A DNA stretch of 41,242 bases from Comamonadaceae bacterium CG_4_9_14_3_um_filter_60_33 (GTDB lineage: Bacteria > Pseudomonadota > Gammaproteobacteria > Burkholderiales > Burkholderiaceae_C), in assembly GCA_002789915.1 (NCBI GenBank), contig PFUD01000051.1:1-41242 (forward strand). Reading direction: 5' to 3'. The position numbers and the translations under genes are program-made. Below, piece after piece: positions 16,951 to 23,533 of the stretch. Numbering within the stretch: the first letter of the stretch is position 1; each line of letters begins with the position of its first letter. The notes under the pieces are model-generated. The model saw nothing but the letters and a program-made list of their open reading frames with translations, had not been told where the DNA came from and made no database searches.

Positions 16951-17669
16951 GCGGCTGCTCCTTCTTTGACGGGGTCGGCATGGCGCAACAGCACCACCAG
17001 TTCGCGCGGGCCGTGGGCACCGTAGGCCAGCGTTTGCTGGATGTCTGCCGTCTTGGACGGGCCGCAGATCAGCAGCGCGTTGGTCGGCAAGCCGTCCTTC
17101 CAGCCCTCGTTGGTGATGGCCGAATGCAAATCGGCATGGATGGTGGCCACATCGAGCAATACAAAATGCACCGACGGCACCAGACTCATCAGGCGTGGCT
17201 CTTGTGGCGTGGGCCACAAAATCAGGCTGCCAATTTCGGCAATGGCGCTTTTGGCCAAGGTGAGCGAGGCATCGACCTCGTCGAACAGCACATCGCGCCA
17301 GGTATCGATGGACTCGGCATAGCGCTTGAGTTCCAGATTGGCCGGCTGGCGTGATTCCAGCTCAGCACCGTGCGGCGTGTCAGCGCCGATCAGCAAATTG
17401 CGCAAGCCCTTGGCTTCGACCAGGCGCAGCAGCAGGTCGGGCCAGTCGGCTGCCGTGGTGTCATGCACCTCGGTCTTGACGGCTTCCAGCGCGGCGCGCA
17501 GGCGGCTTACGCGCTGGGCGCTGTCTTCGTGGCGCTGGTGCGCGTCGAACCAGGCTTTGACTTCGGGCAGCGGCAGCGCCTCAGGAATGGCCGTAGCGCG
17601 CAGCCGCGCCAGGATACTGCTGCGGGCGTTAACCTCAGCGGCGTGGGTGGGGTTCAGCGTGGCGTTCAT
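16947..17669 (-). CDS. lutC: L-lactate utilization protein LutC (LUD domain)
   Basis: A 240-residue LUD (DUF162) protein, the third subunit of the Lut lactate-oxidation system. An N-terminal helical part (ARSSILARLRATAIPEALPL) precedes the domain, which carries LLIGADTPHGAEL, AIAEIGSLILWPTPQEPRL, SVHFVLLD and a closing GPSKTADIQQTLAYGAHGPREL. The last is the conserved GxSxTxDIE/Q..G.HGP motif of the family. The start ATG at 17669 overlaps lutA's TGA (ATGA) and the stop overlaps lutB's ATG (ATGA). The gene order here is A-C-B, not the A-B-C of Bacillus. Confidence 0.92.
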   Translation of the reverse strand: MNATLNPTHAAEVNARSSILARLRATAIPEALPLPEVKAWFDAHQRHEDSAQRVSRLRAALEAVKTEVHDTTAADWPDLLLRLVEAKGLRNLLIGADTPHGAELESRQPANLELKRYAESIDTWRDVLFDEVDASLTLAKSAIAEIGSLILWPTPQEPRLMSLVPSVHFVLLDVATIHADLHSAITNEGWKDGLPTNALLICGPSKTADIQQTLAYGAHGPRELVVLLRHADPVKEGAAA

Positions 17670-18484
17670 GCGGCGTCTCCGGCGGTGGCTGGTTCGGTGG
17701 TTCGGCGCCACAAAAAGCTGGCCATGTGTTCGCCCGGCAACGTGGCCTTGGGCAAACCTGCCAGTTCGTCCTGCTTGGCCGCGCGACCGGTGATGTTGAG
17801 CATGCAGCCGCAGTCGGCGCTGACCACGCGCTCGGCGCCGGTGTCGCGGATGGCAGCGACCTTGTCGCTGACGATGGCCTCGGAAATGTCGGGGTAGCGC
17901 ATGGCAAAGGTGCCGCCAAAGCCACAGCATTCTTCGATGCGCACCTGCTCTACCACCTTGACCTGCGCCAGGCTGTCGAGCAACGCCACGCTGGTCTCGT
18001 GCACGCCCATCTCGCGACGCGCATGGCACGAGGTGTGCAGCGCAATGGTGCAAGGCGCGCCCAGGTCGGGCTGGCTGAAATTGACCACGTGCACCAGAAA
18101 TTCGGTGAGTTCATAGACCCGCTCGGACAGGTCCACGGCCTTGGCGTGCAGCACCGGGTCGTCGGCAAACAGGTGCGGGTAATGCTTGCGGATCATGCCG
18201 CCGCACGAGCCCGACGGGATCACCACCGGCCAGGGCTCAACGAACAAATTCAGCTGTTGCAGCGCCACGGCGCGGGCTTCGTCAGGGAAACCGCTGCTGT
18301 GCGCCGGCTGGCCGCAGCAGGTTTGCGCCTCCAGGTAATGCACGCGGATGCCTTCGCGCTCCAGCAGGCGCACCGTGTCCACACCCGCTTCGGGCGTGAA
18401 CTGGTCGATCAGGCAGGTGGCAAACAGGTAAACGTCAGTGGGTTTGGGCGGGTACGTCCGCGCCTCGAAAGTGCTCGGGGTCAT
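17666..18484 (-). CDS. lutA: L-lactate utilization protein LutA (CCG-domain)
   Basis: A 272-residue protein with two cysteine-rich CCG domains, as in LutA/GlpC/heterodisulfide-reductase subunits: first CCG at 56-58 (AQTCCGQPAHSSG) with Cys24 and Cys94 nearby; second CCG at 186-188 (EECCGFGGTFA) with Cys153 and the CGC motif at 225-227. It is expected to bind an iron-sulfur centre and pass electrons within the Lut complex. ATG 18484 has GAGGAG 8 bases upstream; TTG 18487 is also possible. It is the first gene of the operon and is preceded by two adjacent palindromes (18505-18530). Confidence 0.92.
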   Translation of the reverse strand: MTPSTFEARTYPPKPTDVYLFATCLIDQFTPEAGVDTVRLLEREGIRVHYLEAQTCCGQPAHSSGFPDEARAVALQQLNLFVEPWPVVIPSGSCGGMIRKHYPHLFADDPVLHAKAVDLSERVYELTEFLVHVVNFSQPDLGAPCTIALHTSCHARREMGVHETSVALLDSLAQVKVVEQVRIEECCGFGGTFAMRYPDISEAIVSDKVAAIRDTGAERVVSADCGCMLNITGRAAKQDELAGLPKATLPGEHMASFLWRRTTEPATAGDAA

Positions 18485-18504
18485 CAATCAGTCTCCTCGT
18501 TATG

Positions 18505-18530
18505 AATTGCACGCAATTGGCTTGCAAGCC
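18505..18530 (-). promoter_or_regulatory. two abutting palindromes upstream of lutA (candidate operator)
   Basis: AATTGCACGCAATT (18505-18518) is a palindrome with a 2-base centre, and GGCTTGCAAGCC (18519-18530) is a perfect 12-base palindrome directly beside it. They lie 21 to 46 bases upstream of the lutA ATG, where a repressor or activator of the operon would bind. Lut operons are often controlled by GntR-type regulators, but no regulator gene is in this window, so the binding protein is unknown. Confidence 0.45.
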
Positions 18531-18617
18531 TTTATTGTGAAACATTTGGCCATTTTGAGCTTGTGATATTCGCCGATTCAATTTGTCAATAATTTCAAAG
18601 GCGGTTGAGGTCGCCGC

Positions 18618-19568
18618 CTATGCACCCGGATTGCGCTGCGCTTCATCCGGGCTACGCCAGCGCTGGGCGTAGGACAAGCCGAGGCGAAACGTGGCAAGCT
18701 GAATTTGCACGGTTTCCTCGATTTGCCGTCCATAGCCGCCCGCCATGACAAACGCCAGCGGGATGCGGCGCTGCGCGCACCAGTCGAACACGTACCGGTC
18801 ACGCGCCGCCAAGCCGTCCTGTGTCAAAGCCAGGCGGCCCAGCCGATCGCCCGCGTAGGGGTCGGCCCCGGCCAGGTACAGAACCAAAGCCGGTTCAAAG
18901 CGCAGGCTCAGCGCCTGCAGCGCCTGCGTCAGCGCGGCCATGTAGTCGTCATCGCTGCAGCCATCGGCCAGCGCCACATCCAGATCGCTGGTTTCCTTAC
19001 GAAACGGAAAATTCTTGTCGCCATGTAGCGACAGCGTAAACACCGTGTCGTCTTGCTGAAAGATGTGCGCCGTGCCGTTGCCCTGGTGCACATCGAGATC
19101 AATCACCGCCACCTTCAGGATTTGCCGGTGCAGTTGCTGCCATTCGGCCTGTGCCAACCGGGTCGCCACCGCCACGTCATTGAAAACACAAAATCCGCCG
19201 CCCTTGTCGGCGTAGGCGTGGTGCGTGCCGCCCGCCAAGTTGGCCGCCACGCCGCTTTGCTGCGCCGCGCGCACCGCAGCCACCGTGGCACCCACCGAGC
19301 GGCGCGCCCGTTCCACCATAAAGTCGCTCCAGGGAAAACCAATTTCGCGCAGTGCCGCCGCACTGATCTGGCCACTGGTCAAGCGCTCTATGTAATCAGG
19401 CGTGTGCACCAGGGCGAGTTGACCATCAGAGGCAGCTGGAGCCGCCAACAGTTCTACCTCTGGCAACTGCTGCGCAATGGCTTCGCGCAACATGGCGTAC
19501 TTGGCCATGGGAAAGCGATGGCCGTCTGGCAGCGGCAGCACGAAATGATCAGAATAGAAAGCTTGCAT
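18618..19568 (-). CDS. histone-deacetylase-like amidohydrolase (AcuC/class IV type)
   Basis: A 316-residue zinc hydrolase of the histone deacetylase superfamily, expected to deacetylate a lysine or an acetyl-polyamine-like substrate in the cytoplasm. The active-site parts are present: the His116-His117 pair in GGTHHAYADKGGGFCVFND, zinc ligands Asp159 and His161 in VIDLDVHQGNGTAHIF, Asp236 in LAGADPYAGD, and the late AGGYG glycine-tyrosine loop. About ten residues near the C-terminus (SPDEAQRNPG) are encoded by the REP-like repeat at 18625-18655, so the native stop was probably displaced by repeat insertion. It lies upstream of lutA on the same strand, but a shared transcript is uncertain. Confidence 0.9.
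   Translation of the reverse strand: MQAFYSDHFVLPLPDGHRFPMAKYAMLREAIAQQLPEVELLAAPAASDGQLALVHTPDYIERLTSGQISAAALREIGFPWSDFMVERARRSVGATVAAVRAAQQSGVAANLAGGTHHAYADKGGGFCVFNDVAVATRLAQAEWQQLHRQILKVAVIDLDVHQGNGTAHIFQQDDTVFTLSLHGDKNFPFRKETSDLDVALADGCSDDDYMAALTQALQALSLRFEPALVLYLAGADPYAGDRLGRLALTQDGLAARDRYVFDWCAQRRIPLAFVMAGGYGRQIEETVQIQLATFRLGLSYAQRWRSPDEAQRNPGA
18625..18655. repeat. REP-like palindrome, copy 2 (inside the 3' end of the deacetylase gene)
   Basis: Same element as 283-313 in the opposite orientation, with arms CCCGGAT / ATCCGGG. It lies within the reading frame of the deacetylase-like gene and supplies its last codons before the TAG at 18620-18618. Confidence 0.8.
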
Positions 19569-19597
19569 GGTTCTATTTTGACAAGATGAAACCTTGC

Positions 19598-19633
19598 GGG
19601 TCAGACCACTCGCGTAGCGAAGTGCTCTGACCC
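19598..19633. repeat. near-perfect palindrome upstream of the deacetylase gene
   Basis: Arms 19598-19613 and 19617-19633 (GGGTCAGA...TCTGACCC outermost, TCGC-GTA-GCGA at the tip) form a long hairpin with one mismatch and one bulge. It starts 30 bases upstream of the deacetylase start codon. It could be a repeat element or a terminator-like structure; there is no T-run on either side. Confidence 0.55.
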
Positions 19634-19701
19634 CATCTAACTGTCATGGCGAGTTCCCTGAATCAGGCCCGATACCGCACACGTACCCCGAACAAAGGCC
19701 T

Positions 19702-19775
19702 CGTCACTGCGAGCGTAGCGTGGCAGTCCATGCAGTCCGGAATTCATGGATTGCTTTACTTCGTTCGCAATGACG
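19702..19775. repeat. CGTCATTGCGA-type inverted repeat (380-base gap before phaP)
   Basis: Imperfect 31-base arms at 19702-19732 and 19745-19775 begin and end with cgtcactgcga / tcgcaatgacg and meet around an EcoRI-like GGAATTCA centre. Related sequence is seen at 7465-7494 and 22059-22126. The 19569-19948 gap contains no gene: it holds the palindrome at 19598, this repeat, and the phasin promoter region. Confidence 0.7.
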
Positions 19776-19835
19776 ATGGTTTTTCACGTTAATTAGTAAA
19801 TCGTCTCTAAATTGCTGCAATGCAACAAAAAAAGC

Positions 19836-19884
19836 TTGCACAAGCTTGATATCCCCATATAATTCGCTCATGCTGCACTGCAAC
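19836..19884 (+). promoter_or_regulatory. phasin gene promoter with candidate PhaR sites
   Basis: A -35 TTGCAC (19836-19841), a 16-base spacer and a perfect -10 TATAAT (19858-19863) predict a start near 19870. TGC-rich motifs flank it: TGCTGCAATGCAAC just upstream (about 19813-19826) and TGCTGCACTGCAAC (19871-19884) at the predicted start. Such TGCA-rich motifs resemble operators reported for PhaR, the PHA-granule-sensing repressor of phasin genes; that assignment is inference. Confidence 0.6.
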
Positions 19885-19948
19885 ATTAATTGAGGTCCCT
19901 CTCAGTTACGGCGCAGATACCTTTACTTAACTTTCTGGAGAATTGAAT

Positions 19949-20491
19949 ATGCTGACCGTAGAACAAGTGATGGCCTCACAAAAAGCCAACGTCGAAACCC
20001 TGTTGGGCCTGACTGCCAAAGCCTTCGAAGGCGTGGAAAAGATTGTTGAACTCAACCTCAGCGCTTCCAAAGCCGCATTGGCTGAGTCTGGCGACACCGC
20101 CAAAGCCATGCTCAGCGTGAAAGACGCCCAAGAATTGCTGGCCCTGCAATCCGGCCTGCTGCAGCCCCTGGCTGAAAAAACCGCTGCCTACAGCCGTCAC
20201 CTGTACGAAATCGCCACTGGCGCTTCGAGCGAATTCACCAAGGCTTTCGAAAGCCAAACAGCTGAAGCCCAGCAACAATTTACCGGCATGATCGAAGCCG
20301 CCGCCAAAAACGCACCTGCCGGTTCTGAAACCGCAGTGGCCGTGATGAAGAGCTCGGTGGCTGCTGCTACAAACGCCCTTGAGTCTGTGCAGAAAGCTGT
20401 CAAGCAAGCCACCGAAGTTGCTGAAACCAACTTCAACACGATGGCTTCTTCGGCCACCAGCGCAGCCAAGTCCGCTACCAAAAAGCGTTAA
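19949..20491 (+). CDS. phaP: phasin (polyhydroxyalkanoate granule protein)
   Basis: A 180-residue alanine- and lysine-rich amphipathic helical protein of the phasin_2 type, which coats PHA granules. Features: an opening [20 protein letters not shown], then long heptad-like helices ([44 protein letters not shown]) and a low-complexity Ala/Ser/Lys tail ending [13 protein letters not shown] 19949 is preceded by GGAG at 9 bases; an in-frame TTG at 19943 is less likely. It is monocistronic, with its own strong promoter and a perfect terminator. No PHA synthase gene is in the window. Confidence 0.93.
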   Translation: MLTVEQVMASQKANVETLLGLTAKAFEGVEKIVELNLSASKAALAESGDTAKAMLSVKDAQELLALQSGLLQPLAEKTAAYSRHLYEIATGASSEFTKAFESQTAEAQQQFTGMIEAAAKNAPAGSETAVAVMKSSVAAATNALESVQKAVKQATEVAETNFNTMASSATSAAKSATKKR

Positions 20492-20655
20492 TTGACTGAA
20501 ACCGGCAAGTGAAGACCTACTTAATTAGAGTCTTTGCCTTAGGGCCAAGGGAAAACCCTGACTTGCTTGGTATGATTTGAAACATCGAAGACGAGAGTTT
20601 TCACAGAGTTGTCTCCTCGGGTCCTTTCGAAACCTTCAGGTTCAGGGACTCCTTA

Positions 20656-20684
20656 GGGCTGATCGCAAGATCAGCCCTTTTTTT
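20656..20684 (+). terminator. intrinsic terminator downstream of phaP
   Basis: GGGCTGATC-GCAA-GATCAGCCC followed by TTTTTTT: a perfect 9-base-pair stem with a GNRA-type tetraloop and a U-run. It lies 165 bases after the phasin stop and also bounds the convergent DHH-phosphoesterase gene. The 20492-20655 stretch has no ORF; it is a long 3' UTR or could include a small RNA that uses this terminator. Confidence 0.92.
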
Positions 20685-20709
20685 GTCTTTTTTTTTCGAG
20701 TGTTCTGGC

Positions 20710-21642
20710 TTACGCCAGCGCGACCAAGGTGTCCGCAGTCAAACTGCCGCTGAGCAGTTCCGGCAAACGGTCAATCGGCATTTTGAAGCCGCAGGCTTGC
20801 GCATGGCCGCCACCGCCCATGCTGGCAGCCAGCGGGATGCAATTGAAATCGGACCTGGAGCGCAAGCCGCACTTGACCACCCGGTTTTTGTCCACGCTCC
20901 AGAGCAGGGCAAAGGTGCCGGATTGGCGGCACAACTGGTCGCCCACCAGACTGTGAAACACACCGGGCGCATTGACCATCAGGCCACTCACCCCGTTGAA
21001 AACCACCGGGCTGGCATGCTCGGCGATCAACTCGGCCAGTTTGGAAAATTTCTCATCCATGGCATGGCCGCGCGCAATGAAGCTCGTCAGCTGCTGGGCG
21101 TCAAATTCGGCAATCTGTTGCCAGCGCTCAAATTCGAACGGTTCCATGTCGAGCGCCGCCAGAAAAGCAGCACTTTGCTGGTAGCGCCAGAGCCAGATGT
21201 CGCGGTCTTCGACGAAGCGGATCAGGTCGGGCATGGGTTTGTCCGGCTGAAAAAATTCCCACGCCAGGTGGGCGCCTGACTTTTTCATGTCGAAGTGCAC
21301 CACGCCACAACGACAACGAAAGCCGGTCAGCTTTTCGGCGGCGCTCAAATGATGGTCCAGCATGACCAGCTTGGCCGCGCGCTCCTCAATGGCGCGCAGG
21401 ATGTATTCGGCAAACGAAAAATCCAGAATGTAAACCGCGCGCCCCGCCAGTGGGGGCAAATCATCCACCGATTTGATGTCGCCATGATCAAGCCCGACAA
21501 ACTCAGCCTTGCCCTCAAAGTAAAGCCAGGCAGCCAGCGCTGCAGCAAAACCGTCAGGACAGTTGTCGTGGTACAGAATGAGTGGTCGGGGGTCATTGCG
21601 ATCAGGCTTGATCAGCAGATTCAGGGGAAGAACAGTTTTCAT
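20710..21642 (-). CDS. DHH-family phosphoesterase
   Basis: A 310-residue protein with the DHH metal-dependent phosphodiesterase layout: HDNCPDG (25-31), LDFSF (73-77), the eponymous LDHH (95-98), an acidic VEDRDIWLW segment near 147, and the C-terminal DHHA1 substrate-binding motif GGGGHAQACGF (276-286). Relatives include NrnA/NrnB nano-RNases and other small-nucleotide phosphodiesterases. Degradation of short oligonucleotides or dinucleotides is plausible but not shown. It converges on phaP and is bounded by the strong terminator. The start ATG at 21642 has only a weak Shine-Dalgarno. Confidence 0.85.
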   Translation of the reverse strand: MKTVLPLNLLIKPDRNDPRPLILYHDNCPDGFAAALAAWLYFEGKAEFVGLDHGDIKSVDDLPPLAGRAVYILDFSFAEYILRAIEERAAKLVMLDHHLSAAEKLTGFRCRCGVVHFDMKKSGAHLAWEFFQPDKPMPDLIRFVEDRDIWLWRYQQSAAFLAALDMEPFEFERWQQIAEFDAQQLTSFIARGHAMDEKFSKLAELIAEHASPVVFNGVSGLMVNAPGVFHSLVGDQLCRQSGTFALLWSVDKNRVVKCGLRSRSDFNCIPLAASMGGGGHAQACGFKMPIDRLPELLSGSLTADTLVALA

Positions 21643-21745
21643 AAAGCAGTGATTGAGTGAATTTGAATTTTACAGGTGGTTACAGTTCTGTTTTGATAGC
21701 AGGTAAGTCACACACTGCAGAGCGAGAAGTGATTTGTTTCCTTTT

Positions 21746-21751
21746 TATAAT
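21746..21751 (+). promoter_or_regulatory. consensus -10 box 7 bases before the ferredoxin start codon
   Basis: TATAAT at 21746-21751 would place the transcription start at about 21757-21759, on or next to the ATG (21758). That predicts a leaderless mRNA, in keeping with the absence of any Shine-Dalgarno. No convincing -35 is visible at 16-18 bases upstream, so this is tentative. Confidence 0.4.
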
Positions 21752-21757
21752 CTAAAA

Positions 21758-22051
21758 ATGACTTCCGACAACCCCACAAAAATCTATATCGGCCGTGCCC
21801 AGCCCGATGACCAGCAGTTCGATGCCTGGTCCAACCAGCCACTGCTGCTGTCCATCGAGCAAGGCGGCATCGACTGGCCCAGTTCGTGCCGCAATGGCAC
21901 CTGCCGCACCTGCTATAGCAAGCTCGAAAGCGGCCAGGTTCGCTACGAAATCGACTGGCCCGGCCTAAGCTCTGAGGAAAAAGAAGAAGGCTACGTGCTG
22001 CCCTGCGTGGCCTACCCCTGCTCGGATGTGGTGCTACAGCGCGAACCCTAA
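21758..22051 (+). CDS. plant-type [2Fe-2S] ferredoxin
   Basis: A 97-residue electron carrier. The cluster ligands are Cys44, Cys49 and Cys52 (CRNGTCRTC) and Cys83 (LPCVAYP), the C-X4-C-X2-C-X30-C pattern of plant-type ferredoxins. The surrounding residues (SIEQGGIDWPSSCRNGTCRTC, then EGYVLPCVAYP) match the stand-alone proteobacterial form. The partner reductase or oxygenase is not nearby, so its pathway is unknown. The gene starts 115 bases from the divergent DHH gene and ends before a long inverted repeat that separates it from convergent ylqF. Confidence 0.9.
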   Translation: MTSDNPTKIYIGRAQPDDQQFDAWSNQPLLLSIEQGGIDWPSSCRNGTCRTCYSKLESGQVRYEIDWPGLSSEEKEEGYVLPCVAYPCSDVVLQREP

Positions 22052-22058
22052 ACTTTCC

Positions 22059-22126
22059 CCCGTTACTGCGAAAGTGGCCGTCACTGCAAACCTCTTCGCA
22101 ATGACGACCAACTTCACAATGACGGG
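22059..22126. terminator. long inverted repeat between convergent ferredoxin and ylqF genes
   Basis: Two 29-base arms (22059-22087 and 22098-22126) match at 22 of 29 positions, and most mismatches would still pair as G-U in RNA. It contains the cgtcactgc / gcaatgacg motif of the repeat at 19702-19775. Its place between two stops suggests a bidirectional terminator derived from a repeat; T-runs are weak, so efficiency is uncertain. Confidence 0.55.
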
Positions 22127-22131
22127 AAGGT

Positions 22132-23091
22132 TTACGGAGCGTGCCGCCGATCCGGGCGCGGAATCTTTTTGAACCTGATCTTGCGATCAAGTTCAATCGC
22201 GTCTTTTTTAACCTGGCGCTCGGCATCAAGGGTTTGCCCCAGCTTCAGCCACTCGGCAAACTCCTCTGGCGTCTCCAGCGTCACGCGGCCCATCACGCCC
22301 GAGCGGAAGTCGTAAATCGCGATCTCGGCGGCCTTTTGCAAATTGATCTTTTGGCCACCCTGTAGCGCGCCGCGTTTTTGGCCAATGGCTGCCAATAGTT
22401 CTTCATCGGTCATGCCAGCCACGCCGTCGAGCTTGAAGCGCGCCTCAAGCAGCGCCGGGTAGTGCGTCTTCAAATAGTCCAGCAGTTCGAGTGCCACTTC
22501 TTCTTCGTCGAAGGCGTTGCGACCCACGGCGCCGCTGGCGGCCAGGTTGTAGCCACTCTTGGCCACGATGATGCGCGGCCACAGAATACCGGGCGTGTCG
22601 TACAAATAAAAGTCGCTCGCCAGGCTGATGCGCTGCTCCAGCTTGGTCACCCCCGCTTCGTCGCCAGTCTTGGTGGCGCGCTTGGCGGTGAGCGTGTTGA
22701 TCAGGGTTGATTTGCCCACGTTCGGGATGCCGCAAATCAGCACCCGCATCGGCTTGACCATGCCGCCGCGATTGGGGGCGAGTTCGAAACTGGCCTTGAT
22801 CAACGCCTTGGCTGGCGCAGCCATGCTGGCATCCAGGCCGATGGCGCGGGTGCCGCTCTGGCTGTTGTAATGCGCCAGCCAGTCTTGCGTGCGCAGCGGG
22901 TCGGCCAAGTCTTGTTTATTGAGAACCTTGAGCGTGGGCTTGCCCTGCGTAAGTTCGGTCAGCATCGGATTGGCGCTGGAGCCTGGCAGGCGGGCGTCGA
23001 GCAATTCGATCACCACATCAATGTTTTTGATGCGCTCGGCAATAACCTTCTGCGTCAGGTGCATGTGGCCGGGAAACCATTGAATTGCCAT
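22132..23091 (-). CDS. ylqF: ribosome biogenesis GTPase YlqF/RbgA-type
   Basis: A 319-residue circularly permuted GTPase. The G4 motif NKQD (58-61) comes before G1 GIPNVGKST (121-129) and G3 DTPG (165-168), the order that defines the YlqF/YawG family. The N-terminus MAIQWFPGHMHLTQKVI is the family hallmark. RbgA acts late in 50S subunit assembly in Bacillus; the same role is inferred. The C-terminal helical part (about 190-319) is basic at its end (KIRFKKIPRPDRR). It may share a transcript with arfB and trhP, 31 bases upstream. The Shine-Dalgarno is weak. Confidence 0.9.
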   Translation of the reverse strand: MAIQWFPGHMHLTQKVIAERIKNIDVVIELLDARLPGSSANPMLTELTQGKPTLKVLNKQDLADPLRTQDWLAHYNSQSGTRAIGLDASMAAPAKALIKASFELAPNRGGMVKPMRVLICGIPNVGKSTLINTLTAKRATKTGDEAGVTKLEQRISLASDFYLYDTPGILWPRIIVAKSGYNLAASGAVGRNAFDEEEVALELLDYLKTHYPALLEARFKLDGVAGMTDEELLAAIGQKRGALQGGQKINLQKAAEIAIYDFRSGVMGRVTLETPEEFAEWLKLGQTLDAERQVKKDAIELDRKIRFKKIPRPDRRHAP

Positions 23092-23122
23092 TTTTTAAGA
23101 ATCCAGTTCGGGCCGCAGCCCA

Positions 23123-23533
23123 TCAATGCTCTTGTTGAACCCGGGCACGCGTGGCCTTGACTTCTGAGCGTTGGGTCTTGGATTCGCGAATACGTTTGCG
23201 CGAGGCCCGGGTGGGTTTGGTCGCTTTGCGCGCCTTGGGAGCTTGCGCCACGCTGTTGACCAGTTCGTGCAGGCGAATCAGCGCATCGAAGCGGTTCATT
23301 TCCTGGGTGCGGTGCTGCTGCGCCTTGAGCACCAGCACACCGTCTTTGGTGATGCGGCTGTCGTGCAACGCCAGCAACCGCTCCTTGACATCGTCGGGCA
23401 AGCTGGAGGCCATGATGTCAAAGCGCAAATGGATCGCGCTCGACACTTTGTTGACGTTCTGCCCACCCGCGCCCTGCGCCCGGATGGCGCTGAGCTCAAT
23501 CTCGTCCTCCCGCACGTGCAGCGGCTCGGTCAC
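23123..23533 (-). CDS. arfB: alternative ribosome-rescue peptidyl-tRNA hydrolase ArfB
   Basis: A 136-residue release-factor-like protein that frees stalled ribosomes by hydrolysing peptidyl-tRNA. The catalytic GGQ lies at 23-25 inside IRAQGAGGQNVNKVSSAIHL, and the C-terminus is the expected basic, mRNA-channel-binding tail (KARKATKPTRASRKRIRESK). It starts with GTG at 23533-23531, overlapping the trhP stop as GTGA; the longer frame to 23611 would overlap trhP deeply and add a cysteine-rich stretch foreign to the family. Length matches the usual ~140 residues. Confidence 0.92.
   Translation of the reverse strand: MTEPLHVREDEIELSAIRAQGAGGQNVNKVSSAIHLRFDIMASSLPDDVKERLLALHDSRITKDGVLVLKAQQHRTQEMNRFDALIRLHELVNSVAQAPKARKATKPTRASRKRIRESKTQRSEVKATRARVQQEH

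Noticed and set aside
17726-18505. 259-codon plus-strand frame opposite lutA
   Set aside because: Antisense shadow of a gene with intact CCG domains.
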